Assembly (NCBI GenBank): GCA_902774175.1
Contig: CACYHG010000010.1
Location: 1 to 46,849, forward strand
Reading direction: 5' to 3'
Length of the DNA: 46,849 bases
Source: an uncultured Bacteroidota bacterium
GTDB lineage: Bacteria > Bacteroidota > Bacteroidia > Bacteroidales > WCHB1-69
Positions 1-8,046 of this stretch are shown here, one piece after another (within the stretch, counting starts at the first letter, position 1; each line of letters starts with the position of its first letter). The translations under genes were made by a program, and so were the position numbers. The notes beneath the pieces were generated by a model. It saw nothing but the letters and a program-made list of their open reading frames with translations, was not told where the DNA came from and did no database searches.

Positions 1-1
1 G

Positions 2-280
2 TTGAAGGAGGCAATCATCCAGTTGCGGGAATCCGCCTTCAATGACGACGAACTGGCTGCATACGATTACTTCTGGGACGCGGTGAGACTGGAAAACGCC
101 TTCGGAAAAAATGCCGAGGAAAGAGGACGTGCAAAAGGCCTCGCGGAAGGACGTGCGGAAGGACTTGCCGAGGGGATTGAACAGGGCAGGATGGTGGAGA
201 AACAGTCCATTGCCCGGAAACTGAAGGCTCATGGCCTCTCCGAAGAGGATATTCAGCGCATAATAGGGTTGGAACCGTAA
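2..280 (+). CDS. Rpn family recombination-promoting nuclease/putative transposase, C-terminal fragment
   Basis: The reading frame is open from the window edge, so only the last ~92 residues are seen; the TTG at base 2 is not a credible start. The tail has the short Gly/Ala/Glu repeats (GRAKGLAEG, GRAEGLAEG) and the closing pattern 'ARKLKAHGLSEEDIQRIIGL', which are typical of the C-terminus of Rpn/PD-(D/E)XK putative transposases common in Bacteroidota. Members of this family promote RecA-independent recombination; the nuclease domain would lie outside the window. A stem-loop follows directly after the stop codon. The family call rests on the C-terminal pattern alone. Confidence 0.7.
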   Translation: MKEAIIQLRESAFNDDELAAYDYFWDAVRLENAFGKNAEERGRAKGLAEGRAEGLAEGIEQGRMVEKQSIARKLKAHGLSEEDIQRIIGLEP

Positions 281-285
281 CCAAC

Positions 286-303
286 AAACCGGTATTCCGG
301 TTT
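286..303. repeat. Stem-loop just after the Rpn-like gene
   Basis: Arms AAACCGG (286-292) and CCGGTTT (297-303) enclose a TATT loop, beginning five bases after the TAA stop at 278-280. There is no T-run after it, so it is not a classical intrinsic terminator. It may protect the 3' end of the mRNA or be part of the element's end. Confidence 0.5.
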
Positions 304-372
304 CTACCGATAGTCGTTGCAGGTTTGTGACACAAAATACAGTAAAATAGCGACATGGATCGCAGATTGCAA

Positions 373-426
373 AAAATTATCCAGCCGCAAAGATACAATT
401 TTCCGTCCAAACGGCTGGATAATTTT
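373..426. repeat. 15-bp perfect inverted repeat with T-tract, terminator-like
   Basis: Arms AAAATTATCCAGCCG (373-387) and its exact complement CGGCTGGATAATTTT (412-426) are separated by 24 bases. A T-tract follows at about 429-438. It could end plus-strand transcription from the Rpn-like gene. The loop also contains CAAAGATA (388-395), which on the minus strand reads TATCTTTG, a match to the Bacteroidota -7 consensus. The rest of 281-544 holds no credible gene. Confidence 0.55.
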
Positions 427-544
427 CATTTTTTTTTTCACTCACTCCGCAATGCGTATCGCCGTTAAAAAAAATCACATGCAGGCGGGGTGTCGTGCCG
501 TTTTTTTTGGGACATTTGCAGATTAATTTCATTTCGCATATATT

Positions 545-1693
545 ATGAGACAATGGTATAGAAATCAGAAGTTTCTGACAAGGCGCAGTATCGAGGCGGG
601 CATATTTCTTGTGATTTTCCTGCTGTTTTTCGGGTTTATGGCGCATGTCATGGGCCTGCCCAACATGCTGAACACCCTCATGCAGACCTCCTACAGCCTG
701 CTCATGGAGACCGTCTTCTATATCATGGCAATTGCTGTGCTGTCGGGGGCACTGGGCGCGCTTCTGACGGAATTCGGTGTGGTCCGGCTGGTGGAGGTGG
801 CGCTGCGTCCGCTGATGAAGCCGCTTTACAACCTGCCCGGGGTTGCCGCATTGGGCGGCATATTGACATTCCTGTCCGATAATCCGGCCATTATCAGCCT
901 TTCCAAGGATCATTACTTTACCCGTTATTTCAAGAAATATCAGCTGGTCTCCCTGACCAATTTCGGGACGGCCTTCGGTATGGGGCTGGTGGTTGTGGTT
1001 TTCATGATGGGAAAAGGCTTTTTGAAGCCGGCTCTTGTGGGTTTGGCGGGTGCTGTTGTGGGCAGCATCATCTCAACGCGGCTGATGCAGCGTTCCATCC
1101 TGAAACATCATCCCGAACTGGATGTGAAGGACGAGGAGGAGGGCGATGAGCAGCAGATCTCCTTCAAGTCGGAAGGGGGCGTTTTCCTGCGCTTTCTGAA
1201 TGCCATCCTGAACGGCGGCAAAAGCGGTGTGGAGATAGGGCTTGCCATCATACCGGGTGTGCTTATCATTTCCACAGTGGTGATGATGCTGACCTTCGGG
1301 CCTGCTGCAAACGGTTATACCGGAGGTGCTTACGAAGGCGTTGCAGTGCTGCCGTGGTTGGCGGGGAAAGTCGATTTTGTCTTTGACTGGCTCTTCGGAT
1401 TCCAGTTTCCCGAACTGGTTGCATTCCCCATCACATCCTTGGGAGCAGTGGGTGCCGCTTTGGGTCTGATTCCGAAATTCCAGGCGCTCGGCCTGCTGGA
1501 CGGGAACGCCATCGCCGTCTTCACCGCGATGGGCATGTGCTGGAGCGGGTATCTGAGCACGCATACCGCCATGCTCGATTCGTTGGGTTACCGCAACCTG
1601 ATTTCAAAGGCGATTGGAGCGCACACTCTGGGCGGTCTTGCCGCCGGCATTGCGGCACATTGGCTCTATGTGCTGCTGGCGTTGATTTTCTGA
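545..1693 (+). CDS. Membrane protein with nucleoside-recognition (gate) domains
   Basis: The protein has 382 residues with many hydrophobic segments and a short charged cytoplasmic stretch near residue 195 (DVKDEEEGDEQQ). It resembles the CD0519/CD1768-type membrane proteins that carry the nucleoside transporter 'gate' domain also found in spore maturation proteins SpmA/SpmB; conserved-looking spots are 'FLSDNPAIISL' near residue 120 and 'GMCWSGYLSTHTAML' near residue 325. The transported substrate is unknown for this family. The ATG at 545 is preceded by an AT-rich leader and a weak -7-like box (GACATTTG, 511-518). The gene ends four bases before the convergent lptB, with no terminator between them. 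Confidence 0.7.
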   Translation: MRQWYRNQKFLTRRSIEAGIFLVIFLLFFGFMAHVMGLPNMLNTLMQTSYSLLMETVFYIMAIAVLSGALGALLTEFGVVRLVEVALRPLMKPLYNLPGVAALGGILTFLSDNPAIISLSKDHYFTRYFKKYQLVSLTNFGTAFGMGLVVVVFMMGKGFLKPALVGLAGAVVGSIISTRLMQRSILKHHPELDVKDEEEGDEQQISFKSEGGVFLRFLNAILNGGKSGVEIGLAIIPGVLIISTVVMMLTFGPAANGYTGGAYEGVAVLPWLAGKVDFVFDWLFGFQFPELVAFPITSLGAVGAALGLIPKFQALGLLDGNAIAVFTAMGMCWSGYLSTHTAMLDSLGYRNLISKAIGAHTLGGLAAGIAAHWLYVLLALIF

Positions 1694-1697
1694 CGGT

Positions 1698-2426
1698 TCA
1701 GCGCAGACTGAAATTTGTTCCGAGGTAGACTTTCCGTACCATGGGGTCGTTGGCCAATTCTTCGGCGGTGCCGGAGCGGAACACCTTGCCCTCAAGCAGC
1801 AGGTATGCCCTGTTGGTGATGGCCAATGTCTCATGTACGTTATGGTCGGTGATCAGGATGCCGATATTTTTGTCCTTCAGTTTTGAGACTATATTCTGGA
1901 TGTCCTCCACGGCAATGGGGTCCACACCGGCGAATGGTTCGTCCAGCAGGATGAATTTTGGGTCGGCGGCGAGGCATCTGGCTATTTCTGTCCTTCTCCT
2001 TTCACCTCCTGAGAGTTGTATGCCCTTGTTCCTCCGTATTTTCTGCAATCCGAACTCATCCAGGAGCGATTCCAGCCGCTCCTTCTGTTCCGCTGTGGTT
2101 TTTTTTGTGAACTCCAATACTGAGCGGATATTGTCCTCGACCGACAGCTGGCGGAAGACGGAGGCCTCCTGTGCAAGATAACCTATTCCTTTGCGGGCCC
2201 GTTTGTACATGGCGTCGCCGGTGATGGATACATCGTTCAGGAAAATGTCACCGCTGTTCGGGCGTATAAGTCCTACAATCATGTAGAATGTGGTGGTCTT
2301 GCCGGCGCCGTTGGGTCCCAGCAGCCCCACAATCTCCCCCTGCTCAAGCTGCACGGAGACTTGGCTGACCACCGTACGCTTGTGGTATGTTTTCACCAGG
2401 TTTTCGGTACGCAGGATGTCTCCCAT
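1698..2426 (-). CDS. lptB: LPS export ABC transporter ATP-binding protein LptB
   Basis: LptB is the cytoplasmic ATPase that drives lipopolysaccharide extraction by LptFG and transport along LptCAD to the outer membrane. All motifs are visible in 242 residues: Walker A GPNGAGKT (37-44), signature LSGGE (138-142), Walker B FILLDEP (158-164) and the switch histidine in '[10 protein letters not shown]' (H195). '[13 protein letters not shown]' after Walker B is characteristic of LptB rather than of general importers. Length is normal. It is the last gene of a long minus-strand run, one base after rseP, and converges with the gate-domain gene. lptF/lptG are not in the window, as is usual for this phylum. 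Confidence 0.93.
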   Translation of the reverse strand: MGDILRTENLVKTYHKRTVVSQVSVQLEQGEIVGLLGPNGAGKTTTFYMIVGLIRPNSGDIFLNDVSITGDAMYKRARKGIGYLAQEASVFRQLSVEDNIRSVLEFTKKTTAEQKERLESLLDEFGLQKIRRNKGIQLSGGERRRTEIARCLAADPKFILLDEPFAGVDPIAVEDIQNIVSKLKDKNIGILITDHNVHETLAITNRAYLLLEGKVFRSGTAEELANDPMVRKVYLGTNFSLR

Positions 2427-2427
2427 C

Positions 2428-3894
2428 TCAGAAAAGTTTTATGATGTCGTTGCCGATAATCAGGATCATCAGAATCAGCAGCAGAAGCATGCCGATGGTC
2501 TGGGCATATTGCAGGAACCGTTCCGGGATTTTCCTGCCGGTGACCAGTTCTGCAAGGCAGAACAGGGCGTGTCCGCCGTCCAGTCCGGGGATGGGGATCA
2601 CGTTCATGAAGGCGAGGATGAGCGAGAGCAGTCCTGTGATGTACCAGAATCGGCTCCAATCCCACACCTTGCCGTAAATTTGGGCGATGCCGATGGGACC
2701 GGCCACCGAATCGCGCGCCTTGTCCTCTCCCGAAAAGACTTTGCCCAACCCCTTGATGTTGAGGTAAAGCATTGTCATCGCATCTTTCCAACCATATTTG
2801 AATGTCTCGCCCAGTGTGTATGGTTTGGTCTCGTAGTCGGGTTTGGAGGAGAGCAGTCCGACGGTGCCGCTGCTGTCCGGAGTGGCGGCTATCCTTAATG
2901 TGTCCGCGCCGCGCAGTACGGTGAGGCTTACCGCTTCATCGTGATGTCTGCGTATCTCCTCATAGAACGCGCCCCATGTCGCTGTCGGCAGGCTGTCATT
3001 GATGGCGAGAATACGGTCCCCCTTCTGCAGACCGGCCTTCTCCGCAGCCATGCCGGGCAGTACGCTGTCCACGGCAAAGGGATAGTTGAACGGTTGCAGG
3101 AAGCTGCCTCCCTGCTTGAAAAGACGGTAGGCCTTGTCGGTGACCACAACGGTGCAGGTGTCTCCGGCACGGTCCACGGTGAAAATGGATCCGAAGAACA
3201 TGCGGGATGAAACGGCGTCCTGATAGCGTACGACCGGTTTCCCGTCCACAAGAATAATTTTGTCGCCGCTTTGGAAACCGAAGGTCCGGCCGTTTTCAAA
3301 GGCGTAGACACCGTCAGTCACGGCGTCGTTAGGAAGGTATTCCTTCTCATAATGGCCCAAAATCATTGCGAAGAGCGCCACACCTGCTATCAGGTTGACT
3401 GTCACACCGGCCAGAATGACAATCAGCCGCTGCCAGGCCGGTTTTGAACGGTATTCCCATGGTTGCGGCTCCGAAGCCAGATGCTCCACCGACTGGGTCT
3501 CGTCGATCATGCCGGAAATCTGGCAGTAGCCGCCGAAAGGCAGCCATCCTATGCCGTATTCCGTGCTTTCCGGATATTTGCGCCAGTCATCGTCCGGCAG
3601 TTTGCTTGTGTCAATCAGACGCATCTTCTTTTTGCCGTGTTCGTCCAGCACCGGGTTGCCGTTTTCGTCGGTCACCTCTTCGGTGTCAGGAAGGTTGCGC
3701 GAGAAAAACTTGAAGTGCGTCTTGCCGTTGAAACGCTTGAATTTGAACAGGGATAAGCCTGTGTCGAAAAAGAGGTAGAATTTGGTCACCCTTATGCCGA
3801 AGCAGCGGGCGGCGATAAAATGCCCCCCTTCGTGGATGAAAACCAAAAGTCCCAGACCCAAAATCAGTTGGGCGGCCATTACTAATCCATTCAT
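2428..3894 (-). CDS. rseP: RIP metalloprotease RseP (site-2 protease)
   Basis: This is an inner-membrane zinc protease of family M50 that cuts transmembrane substrates such as anti-sigma factors and leftover signal peptides. The zinc motif HEGGH is at residues 21-25 in the first membrane helix, and the second metal-site region '[10 protein letters not shown]' lies in the C-terminal helices (the LDG motif). A PDZ domain is recognisable around residues 275-345 ('[20 protein letters not shown]'). At 488 residues it is slightly longer than proteobacterial RseP, mainly through an insert after the first helix, normal for Bacteroidota. The start overlaps the dxr stop by four bases (ATGA), implying translational coupling; lptB follows after one base. 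Confidence 0.92.
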   Translation of the reverse strand: MNGLVMAAQLILGLGLLVFIHEGGHFIAARCFGIRVTKFYLFFDTGLSLFKFKRFNGKTHFKFFSRNLPDTEEVTDENGNPVLDEHGKKKMRLIDTSKLPDDDWRKYPESTEYGIGWLPFGGYCQISGMIDETQSVEHLASEPQPWEYRSKPAWQRLIVILAGVTVNLIAGVALFAMILGHYEKEYLPNDAVTDGVYAFENGRTFGFQSGDKIILVDGKPVVRYQDAVSSRMFFGSIFTVDRAGDTCTVVVTDKAYRLFKQGGSFLQPFNYPFAVDSVLPGMAAEKAGLQKGDRILAINDSLPTATWGAFYEEIRRHHDEAVSLTVLRGADTLRIAATPDSSGTVGLLSSKPDYETKPYTLGETFKYGWKDAMTMLYLNIKGLGKVFSGEDKARDSVAGPIGIAQIYGKVWDWSRFWYITGLLSLILAFMNVIPIPGLDGGHALFCLAELVTGRKIPERFLQYAQTIGMLLLLILMILIIGNDIIKLF

Positions 3895-5060
3895 ATCTTT
3901 CTTGTTATGTCATTTACAATTTCGGTTGCCGTCGTTCTGGCCTCTTTATCCAGCAGGATGTAGTCGTCCATATCCGGATGGGTCAGGAAGCGGCTGCGGG
4001 CCAATGTCTCTTCTATTATATATGGTATTTCGGGAAAGCGTATGCGTTCCTGAAGGAAGGCGGAGACCGCAATCTCGTTGGCGGCGTTCATGCTGCACGG
4101 GCAGCTTCCGCCCTTTTCCATGGCGTGATAAGCGATAGGCAGGCAGCGGAAGGTTTCCCTGTCCGGTGCGAAAAAGGTGCAGGCCTGCAGCTGGCTGAAG
4201 GAGACCTCCGGTACCTCTACCGGAAGCCGTTTCGGGTAGGAGAGGGCGTAGGCGATGGGCAGCCGCATGTCGGGCATGCCCAACTGCGCCTTGACGCTAT
4301 GGTCGGCAAACTGCACCATTGAGTGTATGATGCTTTGTGGATGAACCACAATTTCAATTTGCTCCGGTTTTACCTGGAAAAGCCAGCAGGCCTCCATCAT
4401 CTCCAGCCCCTTGTTCATAAGTGTCGCAGAGTCGATGGTCACTTTTGCGCCCATTTTCCATTTGGGATGACGCAGCGCCTCCTCCGGACGGATTTTATCC
4501 ATCTCCGCCGCCGTCCGCCCGAAAAAGGGGCCGCCGGATGCGGTCAGGATTATTTTGTCGATGGCATTGTGGTATTCCCCCTGCAGACATTGGAAAATGG
4601 CAGAGTGCTCCGAATCCACAGGAAATATCGGTACCCTTTTCTCAGCCGCCAGCCCTGTGATGGTCTCACCCGCCACCACTAAGGTCTCCTTGTTGGCCAA
4701 GGCAATGGGCTTGCCGTGTTGCAGGGCCTGCCATGTCGGGCGGAGTCCGGAATAGCCGACAAGCGCAACCACCACCATGTCGATGCTTTCCATGCCCACA
4801 ATCTGTTCAATCGATTCGCTGCCGGCAAACACCTTGATGTCATGTGGCGCCAACGCCTCGTCAACTTCGTTGTACAAATCCTTGTTCCCGATGACAACCG
4901 CGTTCGGCTGGAATTCAATTGCCTGCCGGACAAGCAGGTCGGCGTTGTTCAAGGCGGTCAGCACCTCAACGGCAAACTGCTCCGGAAAGGCACGTACGAT
5001 GTCCAGCGTCTGTGTGCCGATGCTTCCGGTCGAACCCAAAATGGCAAGTCTTTTCTTCAT
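3891..5060 (-). CDS. dxr: 1-deoxy-D-xylulose 5-phosphate reductoisomerase
   Basis: Dxr converts 1-deoxy-D-xylulose 5-phosphate to 2-C-methyl-D-erythritol 4-phosphate with NADPH, the committed step of the MEP isoprenoid pathway. In 389 residues it shows the nucleotide-binding GSTGSIG (9-15), 'LANKETLV', the metal-binding 'PVDSEHSA', and the substrate loop 'GAKVTIDSATLMNKGLEMM'. Length matches the family. It sits between the glycosyltransferase gene (7-base gap) and rseP (4-base overlap). dxr-rseP-lptB is a recurrent envelope-biogenesis arrangement, and the isoprenoid product feeds the UppS enzyme encoded at 34358-35086. Confidence 0.95.
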   Translation of the reverse strand: MKKRLAILGSTGSIGTQTLDIVRAFPEQFAVEVLTALNNADLLVRQAIEFQPNAVVIGNKDLYNEVDEALAPHDIKVFAGSESIEQIVGMESIDMVVVALVGYSGLRPTWQALQHGKPIALANKETLVVAGETITGLAAEKRVPIFPVDSEHSAIFQCLQGEYHNAIDKIILTASGGPFFGRTAAEMDKIRPEEALRHPKWKMGAKVTIDSATLMNKGLEMMEACWLFQVKPEQIEIVVHPQSIIHSMVQFADHSVKAQLGMPDMRLPIAYALSYPKRLPVEVPEVSFSQLQACTFFAPDRETFRCLPIAYHAMEKGGSCPCSMNAANEIAVSAFLQERIRFPEIPYIIEETLARSRFLTHPDMDDYILLDKEARTTATEIVNDITRKI

Positions 5061-5067
5061 TGGTTTT

Positions 5068-6228
5068 TTATTCGGTGATAAGTTCCTCCAAAATACGGGA
5101 GGTGTGCTCCCAGTTGTAGTTCGCCTGTACGAATGCCTGCCCGTTTCGGGCTATCCGTGCGTAGTGTTCCGCATCCTTCAGCAGGTTGTCGATGGCATCG
5201 ATGTAGCCCAAGGTGCTGTTGCATACTATGATGTCATGGTTGGCCTCGGCATTCAGCGGAGTGGCTGCCAGCGGCGAGGTGATGCAGGGTATCCCCATGG
5301 CCATCGCCTCTAACAGTTTGTTCTGCAGGCCTGTCCCCAATCGCATTGGGGCAATGAAAATGCGGCTTTTGGCGTAGTATTCCCGCATGTCGTCCACCCA
5401 GCCGGTAACGGTCACCTGCTTGTTCTCCAATGCCAGCACACGAGGGGAGGGGTTGGCTCCGCATAATGCGATCCGGATGTCGGGATATTTTTCCCTTATG
5501 GCAGGAAATATCTCCCTTACAATGCATTCTGCCGCATCTATGTTGGGCATGTAGCCCATGTTGCCGGTGAAGATAAGGTCAAACTGCTTCTGTTGCGGCT
5601 GTGCGCTGTAGTAGGTGGTGTCCACGCCGTTTGGAACCACCACAATCTCCCTCGCACGCGGATGGCGGATGAGGGAGCGGTCCACCTGTGTGATGATGGT
5701 GCAGTGGTCGAAACGGTCGAAAACAAGCCTTTCGTAGCGGCATACGCGTCGGTATTCAGCCCGCAGCAGGCCGCGTTTCCACCATGGCGATTTTGGAATC
5801 AGACGGTCAATCCCTTTGGAAAAGACGTCCTGATAGTCCAGTGTTTTGGGGTATGGCAGGTTTTTGGCATACTCCGCCATGCGGATCAGTTGGCAGTAGA
5901 CGCGCTCCACCCCGATGCGCCTGCATTGCCGCGCCACCTCCCTTTGGACGGACGGGCGGTAAAAGTAGCCGCATTGCAGGGGCTTCCCTGTCAGGAAAAA
6001 GCGTATGGCATGCCATACGCGCCCCAGCCACGGCAGCGGATAGATGTGGACCTCCTTGCAATAGGGTTCCAGCTCCTTCCGCGCATCGGGGTGCAGTCTG
6101 CTGTCGTTCAGGGCAAACAGATACAGTTCATGCCGCTCGGACAAGACCTTTATCTGGTGGAATGCCCTCAATTTGTCTCCCTTTTCAAGGGGAAACGGGA
6201 CCCGTGAAAGTAGGATTGCGATTTTCAA
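5068..6228 (-). CDS. Family 4-type glycosyltransferase (TIGR03087-like)
   Basis: This GT-B fold sugar transferase has 386 residues. The N-terminus 'KIAILLSRVPFPLEKGDKLR' and the C-terminal nucleotide-sugar site 'PMRLGTGLQNKLLEAMAMG' followed by 'PCITSPLAATPL' match the glycosyltransferases first described with exosortase/EPS loci; 'FTGNMGYMPNIDAA' is the usual motif at the domain junction. The donor and acceptor are not predictable. No exosortase or PEP-CTERM gene is near, so that association should not be carried over. The only in-frame start that keeps the conserved N-terminus is TTG at 6228, because TAA (end of the rubrerythrin gene) lies five codons upstream without an ATG between. It lies 12 bases after the rubrerythrin gene and 7 before dxr. 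Confidence 0.8.
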   Translation of the reverse strand: MKIAILLSRVPFPLEKGDKLRAFHQIKVLSERHELYLFALNDSRLHPDARKELEPYCKEVHIYPLPWLGRVWHAIRFFLTGKPLQCGYFYRPSVQREVARQCRRIGVERVYCQLIRMAEYAKNLPYPKTLDYQDVFSKGIDRLIPKSPWWKRGLLRAEYRRVCRYERLVFDRFDHCTIITQVDRSLIRHPRAREIVVVPNGVDTTYYSAQPQQKQFDLIFTGNMGYMPNIDAAECIVREIFPAIREKYPDIRIALCGANPSPRVLALENKQVTVTGWVDDMREYYAKSRIFIAPMRLGTGLQNKLLEAMAMGIPCITSPLAATPLNAEANHDIIVCNSTLGYIDAIDNLLKDAEHYARIARNGQAFVQANYNWEHTSRILEELITE

Positions 6229-6240
6229 TCCGGCGTAGCT

Positions 6241-6783
6241 TTATTTGCCGAAATAGCGTTTCAGCAATCCTTCAAAGGCCTTGCCGTGGCGGGCTTCGTC
6301 CCGGGCCATCTCATGCACGGTGTCGTGGATGGCGTCCAGACCGAGCTCCTTGGCGCGTTTGGCCAGATCGGTCTTGCCCATGGTGGCGCCGTTCTCTGCT
6401 TCCACGCGCATTTTCAGGTTCTTCTCGGTGGAATCAGTCAGCACTTCGCCCAGCAGTTCGGCAAATTTGGCTGCATGTTCTGCCTCTTCGTAGGCGGCTT
6501 TTTCCCAATAGAGTCCAATTTCCGGATAGCCTTCCCGGTGGGCGACCCTGGCCATGGCCAGATACATGCCCACTTCGCAGCATTCGCCGTTGAAGTTGGC
6601 CCTCAGGTCATCCATGATGTCTTCGCGGGCGCCTTTTGCAACTCCGACCACATGTTCGGCGGCCCAAGTGTAGCCCTCCTCTTTCACCTCCTGCATCTGC
6701 TTGCCGCAGACAGGACATTTTTCAGGCATCTCGTCGCCTTCATATACATACCCGCACACCGGGCAGATGAACTTCTTGCTCAT
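6241..6783 (-). CDS. Reverse rubrerythrin (N-terminal rubredoxin, C-terminal ferritin-like diiron domain)
   Basis: Rubrerythrins reduce hydrogen peroxide to water in the cytoplasm of anaerobes. Here the order is reversed relative to classical rubrerythrin: the rubredoxin-like Fe(SCys)4 domain is at residues 1-30 ([20 protein letters not shown]), followed by a four-helix diiron domain with carboxylate/histidine helices ('[16 protein letters not shown]', '[15 protein letters not shown]', '[13 protein letters not shown]'). The 180-residue length fits this class. It follows ferritin in the same run; a heptamer repeat lies between them. The expected electron donor is the neighbouring flavin reductase-rubredoxin or an NAD(P)H:rubredoxin oxidoreductase. 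Confidence 0.9.
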   Translation of the reverse strand: MSKKFICPVCGYVYEGDEMPEKCPVCGKQMQEVKEEGYTWAAEHVVGVAKGAREDIMDDLRANFNGECCEVGMYLAMARVAHREGYPEIGLYWEKAAYEEAEHAAKFAELLGEVLTDSTEKNLKMRVEAENGATMGKTDLAKRAKELGLDAIHDTVHEMARDEARHGKAFEGLLKRYFGK

Positions 6784-6808
6784 AATAATATGTTTAAGGA
6801 TTATAAAA

Positions 6809-6846
6809 CTATCAACTATTAACTATTAACTATTAACTATCAACTA
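6809..6846. repeat. Heptanucleotide tandem repeat (CTATTAA/CTATCAA)
   Basis: Five consecutive 7-bp units (CTATCAA, three CTATTAA, CTATCAA) followed by CTA, which is the complement of the ferritin TAG stop codon. Read in the gene direction the array is TAG followed by TTGATAG and TTAATAG units. Heptamer arrays of this kind are found between genes in Bacteroidota and cyanobacteria and can vary in copy number. The array fills most of the 60-base gap between the ferritin and rubrerythrin genes. Confidence 0.85.
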
Positions 6847-7359
6847 GTCAAGCACCAGCGACGGCGCATTGTATGTACGGCCGGCCAGCTCTTGGTTGAG
6901 CATGTAGAGGCTCTTGGGGTCGTTGCCGAAAAGCTCCATCTTGGTAATCATGTCGCGGGCGTTGGTCTCCTCCTCGCCCTGCTCCTTTACAAACCAGTCG
7001 AGAAACTGCATGGTGCGGAAATCCTTTGCCTTGTATGCGGCCTCGTAGATGTTGTGGATGCTTTCGGTGACATACTCCTCATGCTCCAGTCCGGCCTTAA
7101 GCACGTCCATGTCCTTCTTGAAGACCTTGTCGGGTTTGGCGATGGCATTGAGTGTGATGGGGCAGTCGTTGTTCTGCATGTACTTGTAGATGAGCATGGC
7201 GTGGTCGCGTTCTTCCATCGCCTGGATCATGTACCAGTTGGCGAAGCCGTTGAGGCCGCGCTTGTCAAAGTAGTTGTTCATGTCAAGGTACAGGTAGCCG
7301 CTATAGAGCTCCTTGTTGACTTGCTCGTTAAGCAGGTCTGAAACTTTTTTGTTTAACAT
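6844..7359 (-). CDS. ftnA: Bacterial non-heme ferritin
   Basis: This 171-residue iron-storage protein would form a 24-subunit shell in the cytoplasm. Ferroxidase-centre residues are visible: E17 in 'NKELYSGYLYL', the E-x-x-H pair in 'MEERDHAML' (near residues 50-53), and the glutamates in 'WFVKEQGEEETNA'. It lacks the heme-binding pattern of bacterioferritin. In context it would sequester iron while the neighbouring rubrerythrin and flavodiiron protein remove peroxide and oxygen, lowering Fenton damage. It lies 32 bases after the flavin reductase-rubredoxin gene. Confidence 0.93.
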   Translation of the reverse strand: MLNKKVSDLLNEQVNKELYSGYLYLDMNNYFDKRGLNGFANWYMIQAMEERDHAMLIYKYMQNNDCPITLNAIAKPDKVFKKDMDVLKAGLEHEEYVTESIHNIYEAAYKAKDFRTMQFLDWFVKEQGEEETNARDMITKMELFGNDPKSLYMLNQELAGRTYNAPSLVLD

Positions 7360-7391
7360 GGCTTGTTATTTTATTTTATTGTATTGTAATG

Positions 7392-8027
7392 TTATTGGTT
7401 TTCCATTTTCACAAAGTCCGCTTTCCCGTGCTTGCACCAGGGGCAGACAAAATCGTCCGGCATTTCGTCTCCCTCATACACGTAGCCGCAGGTCTGGCAG
7501 ACCCAGCGGGTTTTCCCTTCACCCTGTGCTGATGGCATGGCCGGTTTCGGCTTGATGTTTTCGTGGTACCAGGCGTAGGTCAGTGAGGGGTCGTCGCTCA
7601 GATGGACCGATTCTGTCACTTCCGCCAGAAACAGCGTGTGTGTTCCGGCATCGATACGGTTCACCACCTTTCCGCTCAGGTAGGCGTTGGTGTATTTCGG
7701 GAGATAGAGCAGGCCGTTGCCGGCGCGCAGCTCCACCTCGCAGTTAGCGAACTTGTTGACATCGCGGCCGCTTTGGAACCCGAAATGCTCGAACACCTTC
7801 ATTGGTGTCTGCTCCGTCAGGATGCAGAGGTTGAACAGCCCGGTTTCGGCAATAATGTCGTGGGTCAGGTTCTGTTTGTTTACAGAAATAAATATTTGTA
7901 AGGGATTGTCGGTCACTTGGGAGGCCACATTGATGATGCAGCCGTTGTCCTTCTCCCCGCTGCGTGCAGTCAGCACATAGAGTCCGTATGTCAGCTTGAA
8001 AAGCCCTTCCTTGCTCATTTTGTCCAT
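7392..8027 (-). CDS. Flavin reductase domain fused to C-terminal rubredoxin (Hrb-like)
   Basis: The protein has 211 residues. Residues 1-160 form an FMN-binding split-barrel flavin reductase ('YGLYVLTARSGEKDNGCIIN', 'NLCILTEQTP'), and residues ~173-211 a rubredoxin with [13 protein letters not shown] then CPWC. This architecture equals 'high molecular weight rubredoxin' of clostridia, which passes electrons from NAD(P)H via FMN and the rubredoxin iron to flavodiiron protein. The flavodiiron gene is directly upstream (19-base gap), supporting that partnership. The rubredoxin part resembles the N-terminal domain of the reverse rubrerythrin encoded two genes downstream, so one reductase may serve both acceptors (inference). 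Confidence 0.88.
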   Translation of the reverse strand: MDKMSKEGLFKLTYGLYVLTARSGEKDNGCIINVASQVTDNPLQIFISVNKQNLTHDIIAETGLFNLCILTEQTPMKVFEHFGFQSGRDVNKFANCEVELRAGNGLLYLPKYTNAYLSGKVVNRIDAGTHTLFLAEVTESVHLSDDPSLTYAWYHENIKPKPAMPSAQGEGKTRWVCQTCGYVYEGDEMPDDFVCPWCKHGKADFVKMENQ

Positions 8028-8046
8028 AGTGTTCTGCTTTTTAAGT

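Noticed and set aside
317..526. 69-codon plus-strand frame in the 281-544 intergenic region
   Set aside because: It runs through the 15-bp inverted repeat and T-tracts, and has no ribosome-binding region or family resemblance.
5068..6228. PEP-CTERM/exosortase system suggested by the TIGR03087-like glycosyltransferase
   Set aside because: No exosortase, PEP-CTERM protein or EPS cluster is nearby; the neighbours are dxr and rubrerythrin.
5593..6593. Plus-strand frames of 204 and 269 codons opposite the glycosyltransferase and rubrerythrin genes
   Set aside because: Arg/Pro/Cys-rich shadows of conserved genes.
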